Assembly (NCBI RefSeq): GCF_002483235.1
Contig: NZ_DLHN01000037.1
Coordinates: forward strand, 1 to 64,000
Origin: Pedobacter glucosidilyticus
GTDB lineage: Bacteria; Bacteroidota; Bacteroidia; Sphingobacteriales; Sphingobacteriaceae
DNA: 64,000 bases
Direction: 5' to 3'
Below, in pieces: positions 7,542-16,012 of this stretch. Position 1 is the first letter of the stretch; every line of letters begins with the position of its first letter. Below the pieces are notes generated by a model, which worked only from the letters and a program-made list of their open reading frames with translations, was not told the DNA's origin and did not search any database. The translations under genes were made by a program, and so were the position numbers.

Positions 7542-8684
7542 TTAATAAGCTGCTGTATAAATGGATATAGCATCCTGAAGGGTGATCTCTCTAGGATTGT
7601 TTTTTAATAATCGTTGTATTTGCATGGCGTCTTTTGCCATTTCGGTAATTTTATGTTTGGGTATGTTTAAATCGCTAAGCTTAGCCGGAATACCACAAGC
7701 CGCTATCAGCGCTTTGATTTTTGCAATTCCGGCGAGCGCCATTTCTTCATCATTTTCTTTGTTTTCGCAACCTAAAGCTTGTGCCACCTGCGCATATTTT
7801 TTAACTGCTGCTGGGTAGTTAAATTCCATCACATAAGGCAATAAAAGTGCGTTGGAAAGCCCATGAGGCAAATGAAACATGCTGCCTAAAGGATAGGAAA
7901 GTGCATGCACACCTGCTGTGTTTACTGGGCCTAAGCAGAAGCCGCCTAGTAAACTTCCCATAGCAACTTGTTCTCTGGCTGTTTTGTTTTCCCCGTCTTT
8001 TACAGCATCTACCAAATAGGCTGCTATTAAGCGCATCCCTTCAAAGGCATACATATCTATAAAAGGCTGAGCAAACTTATTGGTAAAGGCTTCTAGGCAA
8101 TGGGTTAAAGCATCTAAACCTGTTGCTGCCGTAATACTTGCTGGTACGCTGATGGTTAATAATGGATCCACATAAACCATATCGGGCACTAAAAACGGAC
8201 TGATGATGCCTTTTTTCTGACCTTCATCATCCACCAAAATAGCGTTTGGAGAAACTTCGCTTCCAGTACCTGAGGTTGCTGGTACACAAATCAATTTTAT
8301 ACTTCTGCCTTTGAGTAAGCCTATGCCTACAATCTCTTCTAAAGTTTGGGTATTGTCTAGTTGTGCAGCTATTAATTTGGCGATATCTAAAACGCTACCC
8401 CCACCAATTCCTAAAACTACATCGGCATTAAAATCTTTACATGATGCCAGCAAGTTTTTAAAATCTTGAAAAGTAGGTTCCTGGATAATACTGGTATCTA
8501 TCTTAATAACTACTCCTGATTGCTCTAATTGCGCTTTCAAATCTGTTAACGTATTTAACAGTGGCTCTATCGTTAATAGCAATACTCTTTTACAAGAAAG
8601 TTGTAAAATTTCTTTGGTTAACTGTTGTAATGAGCCATTTCCGAAAACCAATTTACCCGGGAAATGTACGTTTAATAACTGCAT
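7542..8684 (-). CDS. Iron-containing alcohol dehydrogenase
   Basis: A group III (Fe-type) alcohol dehydrogenase of 380 residues. The NAD(P)-binding GGGSVLD motif is at 94-100, VPATSGTGSEVSP at 134-146, and the metal ligands are Asp191 and His195 (DALTH), His260 (GVHALSYPLG) and His274 (HLPHG). Such enzymes interconvert alcohols and aldehydes or ketones, for example lactaldehyde and 1,2-propanediol or hydroxyacid and semialdehyde. It lies between the sialidase-fold gene and the aldolase gene with short gaps, so it probably processes the aldehyde or keto intermediate of the same cytoplasmic pathway. No signal peptide is present. Confidence 0.88.
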   Translation of the reverse strand: MQLLNVHFPGKLVFGNGSLQQLTKEILQLSCKRVLLLTIEPLLNTLTDLKAQLEQSGVVIKIDTSIIQEPTFQDFKNLLASCKDFNADVVLGIGGGSVLDIAKLIAAQLDNTQTLEEIVGIGLLKGRSIKLICVPATSGTGSEVSPNAILVDDEGQKKGIISPFLVPDMVYVDPLLTISVPASITAATGLDALTHCLEAFTNKFAQPFIDMYAFEGMRLIAAYLVDAVKDGENKTAREQVAMGSLLGGFCLGPVNTAGVHALSYPLGSMFHLPHGLSNALLLPYVMEFNYPAAVKKYAQVAQALGCENKENDEEMALAGIAKIKALIAACGIPAKLSDLNIPKHKITEMAKDAMQIQRLLKNNPREITLQDAISIYTAAY

Positions 8685-8698
8685 TTAATAATTGTTAT

Positions 8699-9835
8699 TT
8701 ATTCTTCTTCTGGTTTAGTTTCTTTTAAAACAGGTGCTTCATAGCCTTTAAGTGCCGGCCACTGTCCGTTTTTTATTTTCTTTAATTTTAGTTTTGATGG
8801 ATCTACCACCACATGTTTCATTTTTTCTCTTCGCCAGGTGTAAGCAAAATGTAAAAGACCATCTTTGGTTTGGATAACGGCTGGATAAGAATATTGGCTG
8901 ATAGGCGAATCCTCTAAAATGAGTGCTGCTTTCCAGTTTTTACCATCCTTAGATACCGATACATTTAAAGGCGTTCTCGGGCCTTTTGCTAAATCGCCAG
9001 GAGGCAAAACATGGTTATAAACCAAAACATGCTGACCATTTTTTAGGGTTACTGCATCGGTTCCTGAATTGTTATTTGGCAAATTGGTTTTTGCTAAGGC
9101 TGTCCATGTTTCGCCATTATCGTAAGACCAAGCTTCTGCTAAAGCCCTATTTCTTGTTCTAGCTAAAATTTGAAGTTTGCCATTGCCATGATCTAGAATA
9201 CTTGGCTGTATCACATTTAAACTATCTTTCCCGGCATCTAGCGGACCAATTTTTCTCCACGTTTTACCAAAATCAGCACTTACTTCAAAATGGACTTTCC
9301 AACCTTTGCCTTCTGTACTGCTGGCAGCAAATAAATTTCCGTTGCTTAATAAAACAGGTTTGTTTTTTACTGGGCCGATATAACCATCGGGCAGTTTTTG
9401 CGCTGCAGACCATGTTTTACCATGATCTTTTGAGCTTTTTAACATCCCCCACCATTCTGATGGTTTGGGGCCAACTTTATAAAACAACAATAAATCGCCA
9501 CCCGGAATTTGATACAATACAGGATTCCAAGTTGGTAGTCTTTTGCCATCTGGCTGTACGCCATCTGCCGCAGATACTGGAGCTGTCCATTTACCATTTA
9601 CCTGTCTGCTTACATATATTTCTACATCGGGATGGCGCTCTCTGGTACCACCAAAAAAAGCATAAACCAAGCCTTCTGGAGTTTCTGCTAAAGTGGCCGA
9701 GTGGCATGATGGAAAAGGCGCTTTATCGTAAATAAATTCATCTACTAAAATGCCTTTACGCCATTTTGCTTCTTGCGCATTTAGCTTTGTAACTCCAAAG
9801 CATACAAATAGGATGATGATATATCTTTTTAACAT
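8699..9835 (-). CDS. Secreted sialidase-superfamily beta-propeller protein (BNR/Asp-box)
   Basis: A six-bladed sialidase-fold protein. I chose the ATG at 9833-9835, which gives a clean signal peptide (MLKRYIIILFVCFGVTKLNAQ). A start 15 codons further upstream adds a lysine-rich leader and would run into the preceding gene. Asp-box motifs SSKDHGKTW, SADFGKTW and SYDNGETW lie at about residues 134-142, 186-193 and 237-244. An early GGTRERHPDVE could carry one active-site arginine. Automatic annotation would call it exo-alpha-sialidase, but the locus is pectic and nothing else handles sialic acid, so another glycoside or a lyase substrate is more likely. It follows the DUF3826 gene by 4 bases. 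Confidence 0.7.
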   Translation of the reverse strand: MLKRYIIILFVCFGVTKLNAQEAKWRKGILVDEFIYDKAPFPSCHSATLAETPEGLVYAFFGGTRERHPDVEIYVSRQVNGKWTAPVSAADGVQPDGKRLPTWNPVLYQIPGGDLLLFYKVGPKPSEWWGMLKSSKDHGKTWSAAQKLPDGYIGPVKNKPVLLSNGNLFAASSTEGKGWKVHFEVSADFGKTWRKIGPLDAGKDSLNVIQPSILDHGNGKLQILARTRNRALAEAWSYDNGETWTALAKTNLPNNNSGTDAVTLKNGQHVLVYNHVLPPGDLAKGPRTPLNVSVSKDGKNWKAALILEDSPISQYSYPAVIQTKDGLLHFAYTWRREKMKHVVVDPSKLKLKKIKNGQWPALKGYEAPVLKETKPEEE

Positions 9836-9839
9836 GGTT

Positions 9840-10478
9840 TTACTTTTTTGCTTCTGCTTGTTTCTTTGCTTTTTGGGCATTTACATAGTCTTTATACATT
9901 TGGCGCCAGTTTCTGCCATTGTTGTTTAGATACTGTTCGCATTTGTTTTTATAAATCTCAAAAATGGCCGATATCTGCTTCATGCTTTTATAATCAACAG
10001 CCATTTCGCGGGCTTCTTCCAGATTTTTTTGGATAAATGCTTCTTCCGTAGCCGTCATATTTGGTACAATGGCTTTATAACCTTTCATGGTAAAATCAAC
10101 TTTACCGATGGTGTATTTATCTAAAATTGCGTTTACTTGCTCTGTAGATAAATCGGCTCTTAAACCTGTCATCAAGTTTTTATGTACACTATCAGGCATG
10201 GCAGAATCGGCAATAATTTGACGATGTAATTCGCTTAATTTTTCGCCTGTTACAGGATTTATCCCGGCTGGAACTGTACTTGCTGGGTGACTATTATGCC
10301 AATCTCTTACCGCTGTAAGATGCTTTGCAATAACCGCTTTTATACGATTTTCTTTGGCAGCATCATTTAAATTTAAACTAGAAACCCACTCGGCTGCTTT
10401 TTGCTCTTGCTCTGATTGAGCCATTACCATAAGTGGTAGCGCTAAACATAATAGGATGATATACTTAAGACTTTTCAT
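9840..10478 (-). CDS. Secreted DUF3826 family protein, copy 1
   Basis: A 212-residue exported protein (signal peptide 1-20, ending VMAQ) with a helical, lysine- and glutamate-rich body. Conserved-looking stretches include KENRIKAVIAKHLTAVRDWH, GLRADLSTEQVNAILDKYT, FTMKGYKAIVPNMTATEE and NGRNWRQMYKDY. It matches the DUF3826 family common in Bacteroidota carbohydrate loci, whose function is unknown. A paralogue with the same layout is at 37737-38423, at the other end of this locus. It sits 1 base after the GH78 gene, so it is co-transcribed with the glycanases; a periplasmic accessory role is only an inference. Confidence 0.72.
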   Translation of the reverse strand: MKSLKYIILLCLALPLMVMAQSEQEQKAAEWVSSLNLNDAAKENRIKAVIAKHLTAVRDWHNSHPASTVPAGINPVTGEKLSELHRQIIADSAMPDSVHKNLMTGLRADLSTEQVNAILDKYTIGKVDFTMKGYKAIVPNMTATEEAFIQKNLEEAREMAVDYKSMKQISAIFEIYKNKCEQYLNNNGRNWRQMYKDYVNAQKAKKQAEAKK

Positions 10479-10479
10479 A

Positions 10480-13236
10480 TTAATTCACTTTAAAATGATA
10501 ACTACCAGAAAGCACTTCGTATATAGCTCTGCCACCTTCTGTTTTGATGTATTTGATATTTTCTGAATCGGTAATTTTCTGATTTCCTTCTTTTACTTGT
10601 TGTTTATCCTTTACAGGGATGTAAACCCAAGCACTGCTATTTGCAGGAATTGTTATTTGCCAGCTAAATGCTGATTTTTCTTTCTTCCAATTGCTTTTAA
10701 CCTCGCCATAAGGTGATTGGTAACTTGCATCTACCCAGTTTAACCCATTGATTTCTTCGGGTTTCATGATGATTTTTTTGAAACCTGTTTGTTGCGTATC
10801 AGCGCTGATACCTGCTAAACTTTCATAATACCAGATGAGCAAATCGCCCAGCATCATCACATGGTTTTGCGAGTTCATTTTTGGTGCAGCGGTATTGCCG
10901 TTCCATAGCTCCCAAATGGTGGTAGCACCATTTTTTAGCATATATCCCCAAGATGGATAAGTGGTATTGGTTGCTATTTTATAAGCTAAATCATTTCTTC
11001 CGATTTGAGTTAGCGTACGCATCAGCCATTGCGTACCCACCACGCCAGTACTTAAGTGTCCTTTGTTTTTATTTTCGATGATATCTACTACCTGAGCAAT
11101 AACTTGCTCTCTTTGTTTGCCATCGGCTATACCAAAAGCAAGTGGTAAAAGATTATCGGTTAACTTATTAGCGCCGTAATAACCGTTTTTATAAAATTCC
11201 TGATTAAAGGCTTTTTTCATCTTTGCGGCCTCTTGCACAAAATACAAGCTATCCTGAGCGTTGCCAGTTAAGACACTAAACTTCGTCATGATGGTAAGCA
11301 AATGATAATAATAAGCCGTAGAAATTAAGGCACTTGGGTGTTTTTGATCAGCATTTACGCCACGACCATCTTCTGCAGTTACAGGCGGCTCGCACCAATC
11401 GCCATAGCTATCTTTGGTGATGATACCTTTATCGTTCATATAACGATCTTTCATATAAGAAAGCCACTTTTTAATAGCCGGATAATTTTGTTCTAACACT
11501 TTAACATCGCCCGTTTGGCGGTAAAGCATCTCGGTAACCAAGGTTAAAGTTGCTGGCCAGCTCACGTTATCGCTATAATATCTCCAAAAGGCAGGGGCAA
11601 CATCTGGTATGGCACCATCTTCTTTTTGTGCGTATCTGATATCATCTAACCATTTAGCGTAAAATGTAGCATTGTCAAATAAAAAGCTCTCGCCGTAAGC
11701 ACCCACGGTACGGTCGCCCAACCAAGGCTGGCGCTCATTACGTTGCGGACAATCAACCGGCATTCCTTTATAATTAGAGGCTATACCCCACCAAGAATTT
11801 TTATAAATCTGATTTAGTAAAGCGTTTGAGGATTGAAAAGTTCCTGCTGTAGCCATATCATCATAAACAAACCTACCTACAAAGCTTTCTTTATTTGGCT
11901 GACCTTTAAAACCTGTTACCTCCGCATAACGGAAACCATGATAAACAAATTTAGGCTCCCAAACTTCTGTACCTTTTCCATTTAAAATATAGGTATCCGT
12001 TACTTTAGCATCACGTAAGTTGGTTGTAAATAGTTCACCGTTACTTTGTAAAGATTCTGCAAAACGCATTTTAATGGTATCACCAATTGTACCTTGTACA
12101 CTTATTTTCATCCAGCCAGAAAAATTCTGTCCAAAATCTATCAGATACTTGCCATTACCTTTTGGTGTGATGCTAACCGGATAAATATCTTGCATCACCT
12201 TCATTGGTGCTATTTTCTGAGCTTCAAACTTACCGCCTGGTTCTTGCACATACTCGGCTTTAAGCCATTCTTGATCATTAAAACCAGGTTGTGCCCAGCC
12301 TATCAATTCTTTTCTGGCATCGTAAACCTCACCATCATACTCGTTATTGGCTAGTAATGGGCCGTTTGCAGTACCTTTCCAACTTTCATCTGTTTTAATA
12401 ATTTCTGATGTACCATCAGTATACTGCACATGGATCTGCATCAATAACTTAGGAAAACCGAAAGTTTTTACCTTGTAAGGCTTAGCCTGACGCATGGCAT
12501 AATACCTGCCATTACCTAAAATTATACCGATAGCCTGTTTACCTTGTTTGATGTTGGAAGTAATATCAAAAGCATTGTATTGGATATTTTCCTGATAATC
12601 TGTTGGTGCAGGCGCTAAAACCTGATTGCCAATTTTTTGTCCGTTTACATAAAACTCATACAAACCTAAGCCCATGATGTAGGCTGTAGCCGATTTGATT
12701 TGCTTTTTTACCTCAAACTCTTTGCGTAAATAACGAGCGGATAGTCTCTGTTCCTCTTCATTATCCCATGGAAAATGACGGTCGAAACCTATCCAGCGGC
12801 CATTCCAAGCTTTATAATATAGTAAACCAATAGTCCAGTTAGCAGCTTCACTCCAAGCACTTTCGCCTTTATTTGTCCAAACTTTAACTTTCCAAAAACA
12901 CTTTTCTCTAGCTTTTAAAGCTTTACCAGCATATTTTTGATGTAAAGACTCGCTAGAATTTATTTTACCAGAGTTCCATAAATCGGCATCTTTTTCTGTT
13001 AATTTATCAGGAGAAGAAGCTACTAAAACTTGCCAAGCAGTTTGCATAACCCCTCTTTGCTGACTAACAATTTGCCAGCTTAAGCGAGGCTGTGTATGGT
13101 CTATAGCTGTTGGGTTTTCTAAAGACTCGCATTTAAGCTTTTGTACAATAATTTGCGCAAAAGCTAGCTGAGCTGTACATAAACATAACAGCGTTACTAT
13201 AAAAATCTTATGTGTTAACAGGCTCTTTTTCATCAT
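10480..13236 (-). CDS. GH78 alpha-L-rhamnosidase
   Basis: A 918-residue exported enzyme (signal peptide 1-27) with the usual GH78 layout: an N-terminal fibronectin-like domain, beta-sandwich domains (about 160-450), an (alpha/alpha)6 catalytic barrel (about 460-810) and a C-terminal beta domain. The catalytic signature PQRNERQPWLGD is at 497-508, with Glu501 as likely general acid; TIWELWNGN near 775 carries the likely general base. It releases terminal L-rhamnose from glycans such as rhamnogalacturonan. The gene overlaps or abuts GH2 (1-base overlap) and DUF3826 (1-base gap), showing tight co-expression. It is periplasmic or outer-membrane associated. Confidence 0.92.
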   Translation of the reverse strand: MMKKSLLTHKIFIVTLLCLCTAQLAFAQIIVQKLKCESLENPTAIDHTQPRLSWQIVSQQRGVMQTAWQVLVASSPDKLTEKDADLWNSGKINSSESLHQKYAGKALKAREKCFWKVKVWTNKGESAWSEAANWTIGLLYYKAWNGRWIGFDRHFPWDNEEEQRLSARYLRKEFEVKKQIKSATAYIMGLGLYEFYVNGQKIGNQVLAPAPTDYQENIQYNAFDITSNIKQGKQAIGIILGNGRYYAMRQAKPYKVKTFGFPKLLMQIHVQYTDGTSEIIKTDESWKGTANGPLLANNEYDGEVYDARKELIGWAQPGFNDQEWLKAEYVQEPGGKFEAQKIAPMKVMQDIYPVSITPKGNGKYLIDFGQNFSGWMKISVQGTIGDTIKMRFAESLQSNGELFTTNLRDAKVTDTYILNGKGTEVWEPKFVYHGFRYAEVTGFKGQPNKESFVGRFVYDDMATAGTFQSSNALLNQIYKNSWWGIASNYKGMPVDCPQRNERQPWLGDRTVGAYGESFLFDNATFYAKWLDDIRYAQKEDGAIPDVAPAFWRYYSDNVSWPATLTLVTEMLYRQTGDVKVLEQNYPAIKKWLSYMKDRYMNDKGIITKDSYGDWCEPPVTAEDGRGVNADQKHPSALISTAYYYHLLTIMTKFSVLTGNAQDSLYFVQEAAKMKKAFNQEFYKNGYYGANKLTDNLLPLAFGIADGKQREQVIAQVVDIIENKNKGHLSTGVVGTQWLMRTLTQIGRNDLAYKIATNTTYPSWGYMLKNGATTIWELWNGNTAAPKMNSQNHVMMLGDLLIWYYESLAGISADTQQTGFKKIIMKPEEINGLNWVDASYQSPYGEVKSNWKKEKSAFSWQITIPANSSAWVYIPVKDKQQVKEGNQKITDSENIKYIKTEGGRAIYEVLSGSYHFKVN

Positions 13237-16010
13237 TAATTTTTACCTGTAAAGTCAAAATATAAGGTCATATCCAAAGCTCTTTTAGGCTCTTTCTCGA
13301 AATCATAATAAATATGTTTCATCCCCATGGGGCCAGTAGTTTCTGGTTTTTGGGTTTTAGTTCCTATGGCGGCAATACCATTCATGAAAGAAATATCCCC
13401 GGAAGGGAAAGTCATTTGCATATTTTCCCATGTCGTATCTTTCTGTTTTTTAGGCGTAAACAACCTTAAAAAGATGTCTTCTTTATCTGTATAAACTTTA
13501 AAGCTTTGCTTTTTGGTGATGAATTTACACCAGTACATATTGGCGTAATAGCCTTTAAACTCAGGATATTCAAAAGGAATTTCTCCGGTTGAGTTATCAT
13601 TATAGTCTTTTTTCCAAATACCGAATTGATTACCTTTCATTCGGTTTTTCCAAACGCGGTAAGGACCAAAACCCATAAACTCTACTCCTTTTATTTGTTC
13701 CTCTGGAAAAGAGAAATTAACACCTACATATTTGGTGAAATAGCTCTCAGGGAAATATTTAACCTGCATTTTCACCATTCCAGATGGGTAGATTGTCCAC
13801 TGCAAAGTATTAAAGCTTTCCTTTTTATCAAATGATGAAGAGATGATGATGTTATCGCCGTCTTGCTTTAAGCTAAAGTTTTTGAAATTGGTAGCCCCCT
13901 CTTGAATAAAAGGTCCATTATTAAAAGGAATGATTCCTTTTTGATTTTGTACCTGTTCTAAAATCCCTGTTGTTTTATTGATGCTGAGCTGTAAATCGGC
14001 AACTTTTAAGATAAAAGCGTTTGCGTTTTCTTGAACTTCTACTTTATTTTTTGATAAATTGGCTAAGGCCGCTTTTAAAGTATTTTCTGGCCTAGTGATA
14101 GGGAAACTCCAAGTAAAAATTTCTTGTCCGTAAACGTCTTTAGCTGTTACATATAAAACATCAAAAGTGTTCCAATCTGTTGGCAAAAGCATTTGAAGCA
14201 AGCCTTTTTCTAAAGGTTTTAGGTTGGGAGCTTCAATTTTACCAGTTTTAATAGTATTTTCACCTTGTGTCGCCAATCGGCTTAATTTGAAACTGAAACT
14301 ACATTGGTTGAGATTGGTAATATGGTAACGGTTTTCTACCGTTAATTTGCCATCAAAAGCAGGTGTGATTTCTCTTCGCTCTATAAAAACAGGCGACCAT
14401 ATTTCTTTAATAGCGTAAAAGCTACCTTCTTTTTCGTGATGCGGACCAACAATACCATCGGCACCGTGGTTACCATCAGTATCTAATATTCCATTTTTAT
14501 CTGTACGTACTACGCCTTGGTCGGCAAAATCCCATAAAAAGCCCCCTGCCGATAATGGATTGCTCCACATGGCTTTCCAGTAATCTTCTAAGCCAGCACC
14601 ATGCCCACCATCAAACATACCATGTAAAAACTCGGTTGGCATCACAATATTTCTACCTTGGTCGTAATTGCCAATACCATAATTATATTCGCGGTAATGC
14701 GTGGTTTCAAAACCTCCGTAAATTTCCCAAGGATGTATAACAGGCCTTTTTTGAATATCTAATTGGGTAAATAAAGCATCTAAATCGGTATTATGACCAC
14801 CTTCATTACCGTTTGCCCAGAAAATAATAGATGGATGATTTTCATCTCTAGCGAACATCTCTTTCAGCAGTTTGGTACCTGTTGGGGTATCATAATGCCC
14901 ATGCCAACCTGCTAATTCATTCATCACATATAAACCCAAAGAATCGCAAGCTTCAAGTAAATGACTATCAGGCGGATAATGTGCCATCCTGATGGCATTC
15001 ATATTCATTTCTTTGATGAGTTTTACATCATTGATGCTGATGGTTTTACTGGTTGTTCTGCCAGATTCTGGCCAAAAAGAATGATGATTTACACCTTTAA
15101 ACTTAATTTTTACACCATTGATATAAACGCCATCACGCTCTCTTAGCTCTACCGTACGAAAACCAATATTTTTACTGATTTGATGAACCAGTTTTGACCC
15201 ATCATATAAAGAAAAAACAGCTTTGTAAAGGTTTGGAAACTCGGCCGACCATAATTTAGGCGCTTTAAAAGTAGTTTTAATCAAGTTTGAGTTACCTGAT
15301 AAACTTTGCTGATGTTTGCCTAATTTTTCACCTGATTGATCAAAAACTTCTAAAACCAGTTTTTGGGCTTCGCCTTGATGTAAAAGTTTAGCCGAAAAAG
15401 AACCATCGGCTTTAGCGTCTATAGAAACTTGTTGAATATGCTGTTTTGGTAAAGCTTCTAAGAAAACAGGTCTAAAAATGCCCCCAAAAATCCAATAATC
15501 AGCCTCGCGTTCTGCGGCATTTATAGATTTATTTGTCGAATGCTTACTTACCGTTACTTCTAATACATTGCTTTCTTGAAACTTGATAAGCTCGGTAACA
15601 TCATATTTAAACTGGTAAAAAGAACCTTGATGTATCTCTCCTGCTACTTTTCCGTTGATTTTAACTTCAGCATCGGTCATCACCCCATCAAAAACCAAAT
15701 TGATTTTCTTGTTCTTCCAAGTATCGGCAACTGTGAAACTGTATTTATAAAGTCCCTTTTCTTTACCCTTGTTTACCTCTTTATTAAAGCCATAGTTGTA
15801 TTTACCAAAGCCTTGTAACTCCCAATTTGAAGGTACGGCAATGCTTGTCCATTTGCCCGAGTTTGCACCATCAGTACAGAAAAAATCCCAATTTTTGGTA
15901 TCTCCAAAACCAGTTCCAGAAAGCATCATCTTTTCTGTTTGTTGCGCAGCTAAACGAGCCGTTATCAAAAACAGAAAAATTGTAATGTATATGTTTAGGC
16001 TCTTGAACAT
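13236..16010 (-). CDS. GH2 family beta-galactosidase-like glycoside hydrolase
   Basis: A 924-residue exported GH2 enzyme. After the signal peptide (1-22) come a sugar-binding jelly roll (about 35-185), an immunoglobulin-like domain (about 190-290), the TIM barrel (about 295-580, opening with KFKGVNHH) and a long C-terminal beta region. The acid/base Glu403 is in WANGNEGGH and the nucleophile Glu460 is in MPTEFLHG. GH2 members act as beta-galactosidases, beta-glucuronidases or beta-mannosidases; in a rhamnogalacturonan locus, galactan or glucuronyl side chains are likely targets. It is flanked by GH78 (1-base overlap) and the propeller gene (2-base gap). Confidence 0.88.
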   Translation of the reverse strand: MFKSLNIYITIFLFLITARLAAQQTEKMMLSGTGFGDTKNWDFFCTDGANSGKWTSIAVPSNWELQGFGKYNYGFNKEVNKGKEKGLYKYSFTVADTWKNKKINLVFDGVMTDAEVKINGKVAGEIHQGSFYQFKYDVTELIKFQESNVLEVTVSKHSTNKSINAAEREADYWIFGGIFRPVFLEALPKQHIQQVSIDAKADGSFSAKLLHQGEAQKLVLEVFDQSGEKLGKHQQSLSGNSNLIKTTFKAPKLWSAEFPNLYKAVFSLYDGSKLVHQISKNIGFRTVELRERDGVYINGVKIKFKGVNHHSFWPESGRTTSKTISINDVKLIKEMNMNAIRMAHYPPDSHLLEACDSLGLYVMNELAGWHGHYDTPTGTKLLKEMFARDENHPSIIFWANGNEGGHNTDLDALFTQLDIQKRPVIHPWEIYGGFETTHYREYNYGIGNYDQGRNIVMPTEFLHGMFDGGHGAGLEDYWKAMWSNPLSAGGFLWDFADQGVVRTDKNGILDTDGNHGADGIVGPHHEKEGSFYAIKEIWSPVFIERREITPAFDGKLTVENRYHITNLNQCSFSFKLSRLATQGENTIKTGKIEAPNLKPLEKGLLQMLLPTDWNTFDVLYVTAKDVYGQEIFTWSFPITRPENTLKAALANLSKNKVEVQENANAFILKVADLQLSINKTTGILEQVQNQKGIIPFNNGPFIQEGATNFKNFSLKQDGDNIIISSSFDKKESFNTLQWTIYPSGMVKMQVKYFPESYFTKYVGVNFSFPEEQIKGVEFMGFGPYRVWKNRMKGNQFGIWKKDYNDNSTGEIPFEYPEFKGYYANMYWCKFITKKQSFKVYTDKEDIFLRLFTPKKQKDTTWENMQMTFPSGDISFMNGIAAIGTKTQKPETTGPMGMKHIYYDFEKEPKRALDMTLYFDFTGKN

Positions 16011-16012
16011 GA

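Noticed and set aside
9202..9735. A 177-codon open frame on the plus strand
   Set aside because: It lies entirely inside the sialidase-fold gene on the opposite strand, has no family resemblance and has a composition typical of an antisense shadow.
6597..9835. A sialic acid catabolic cluster (sialidase plus N-acetylneuraminate lyase)
   Set aside because: The fold matches are only at superfamily level. Epimerase, ManNAc kinase and GlcNAc-6-phosphate genes are absent, while pectin enzymes and acid-sugar genes surround the pair.
9836..9880. Upstream start for the sialidase-fold gene
   Set aside because: It adds a lysine/glutamine-rich leader, overlaps the DUF3826 gene and hides an otherwise clean signal peptide.
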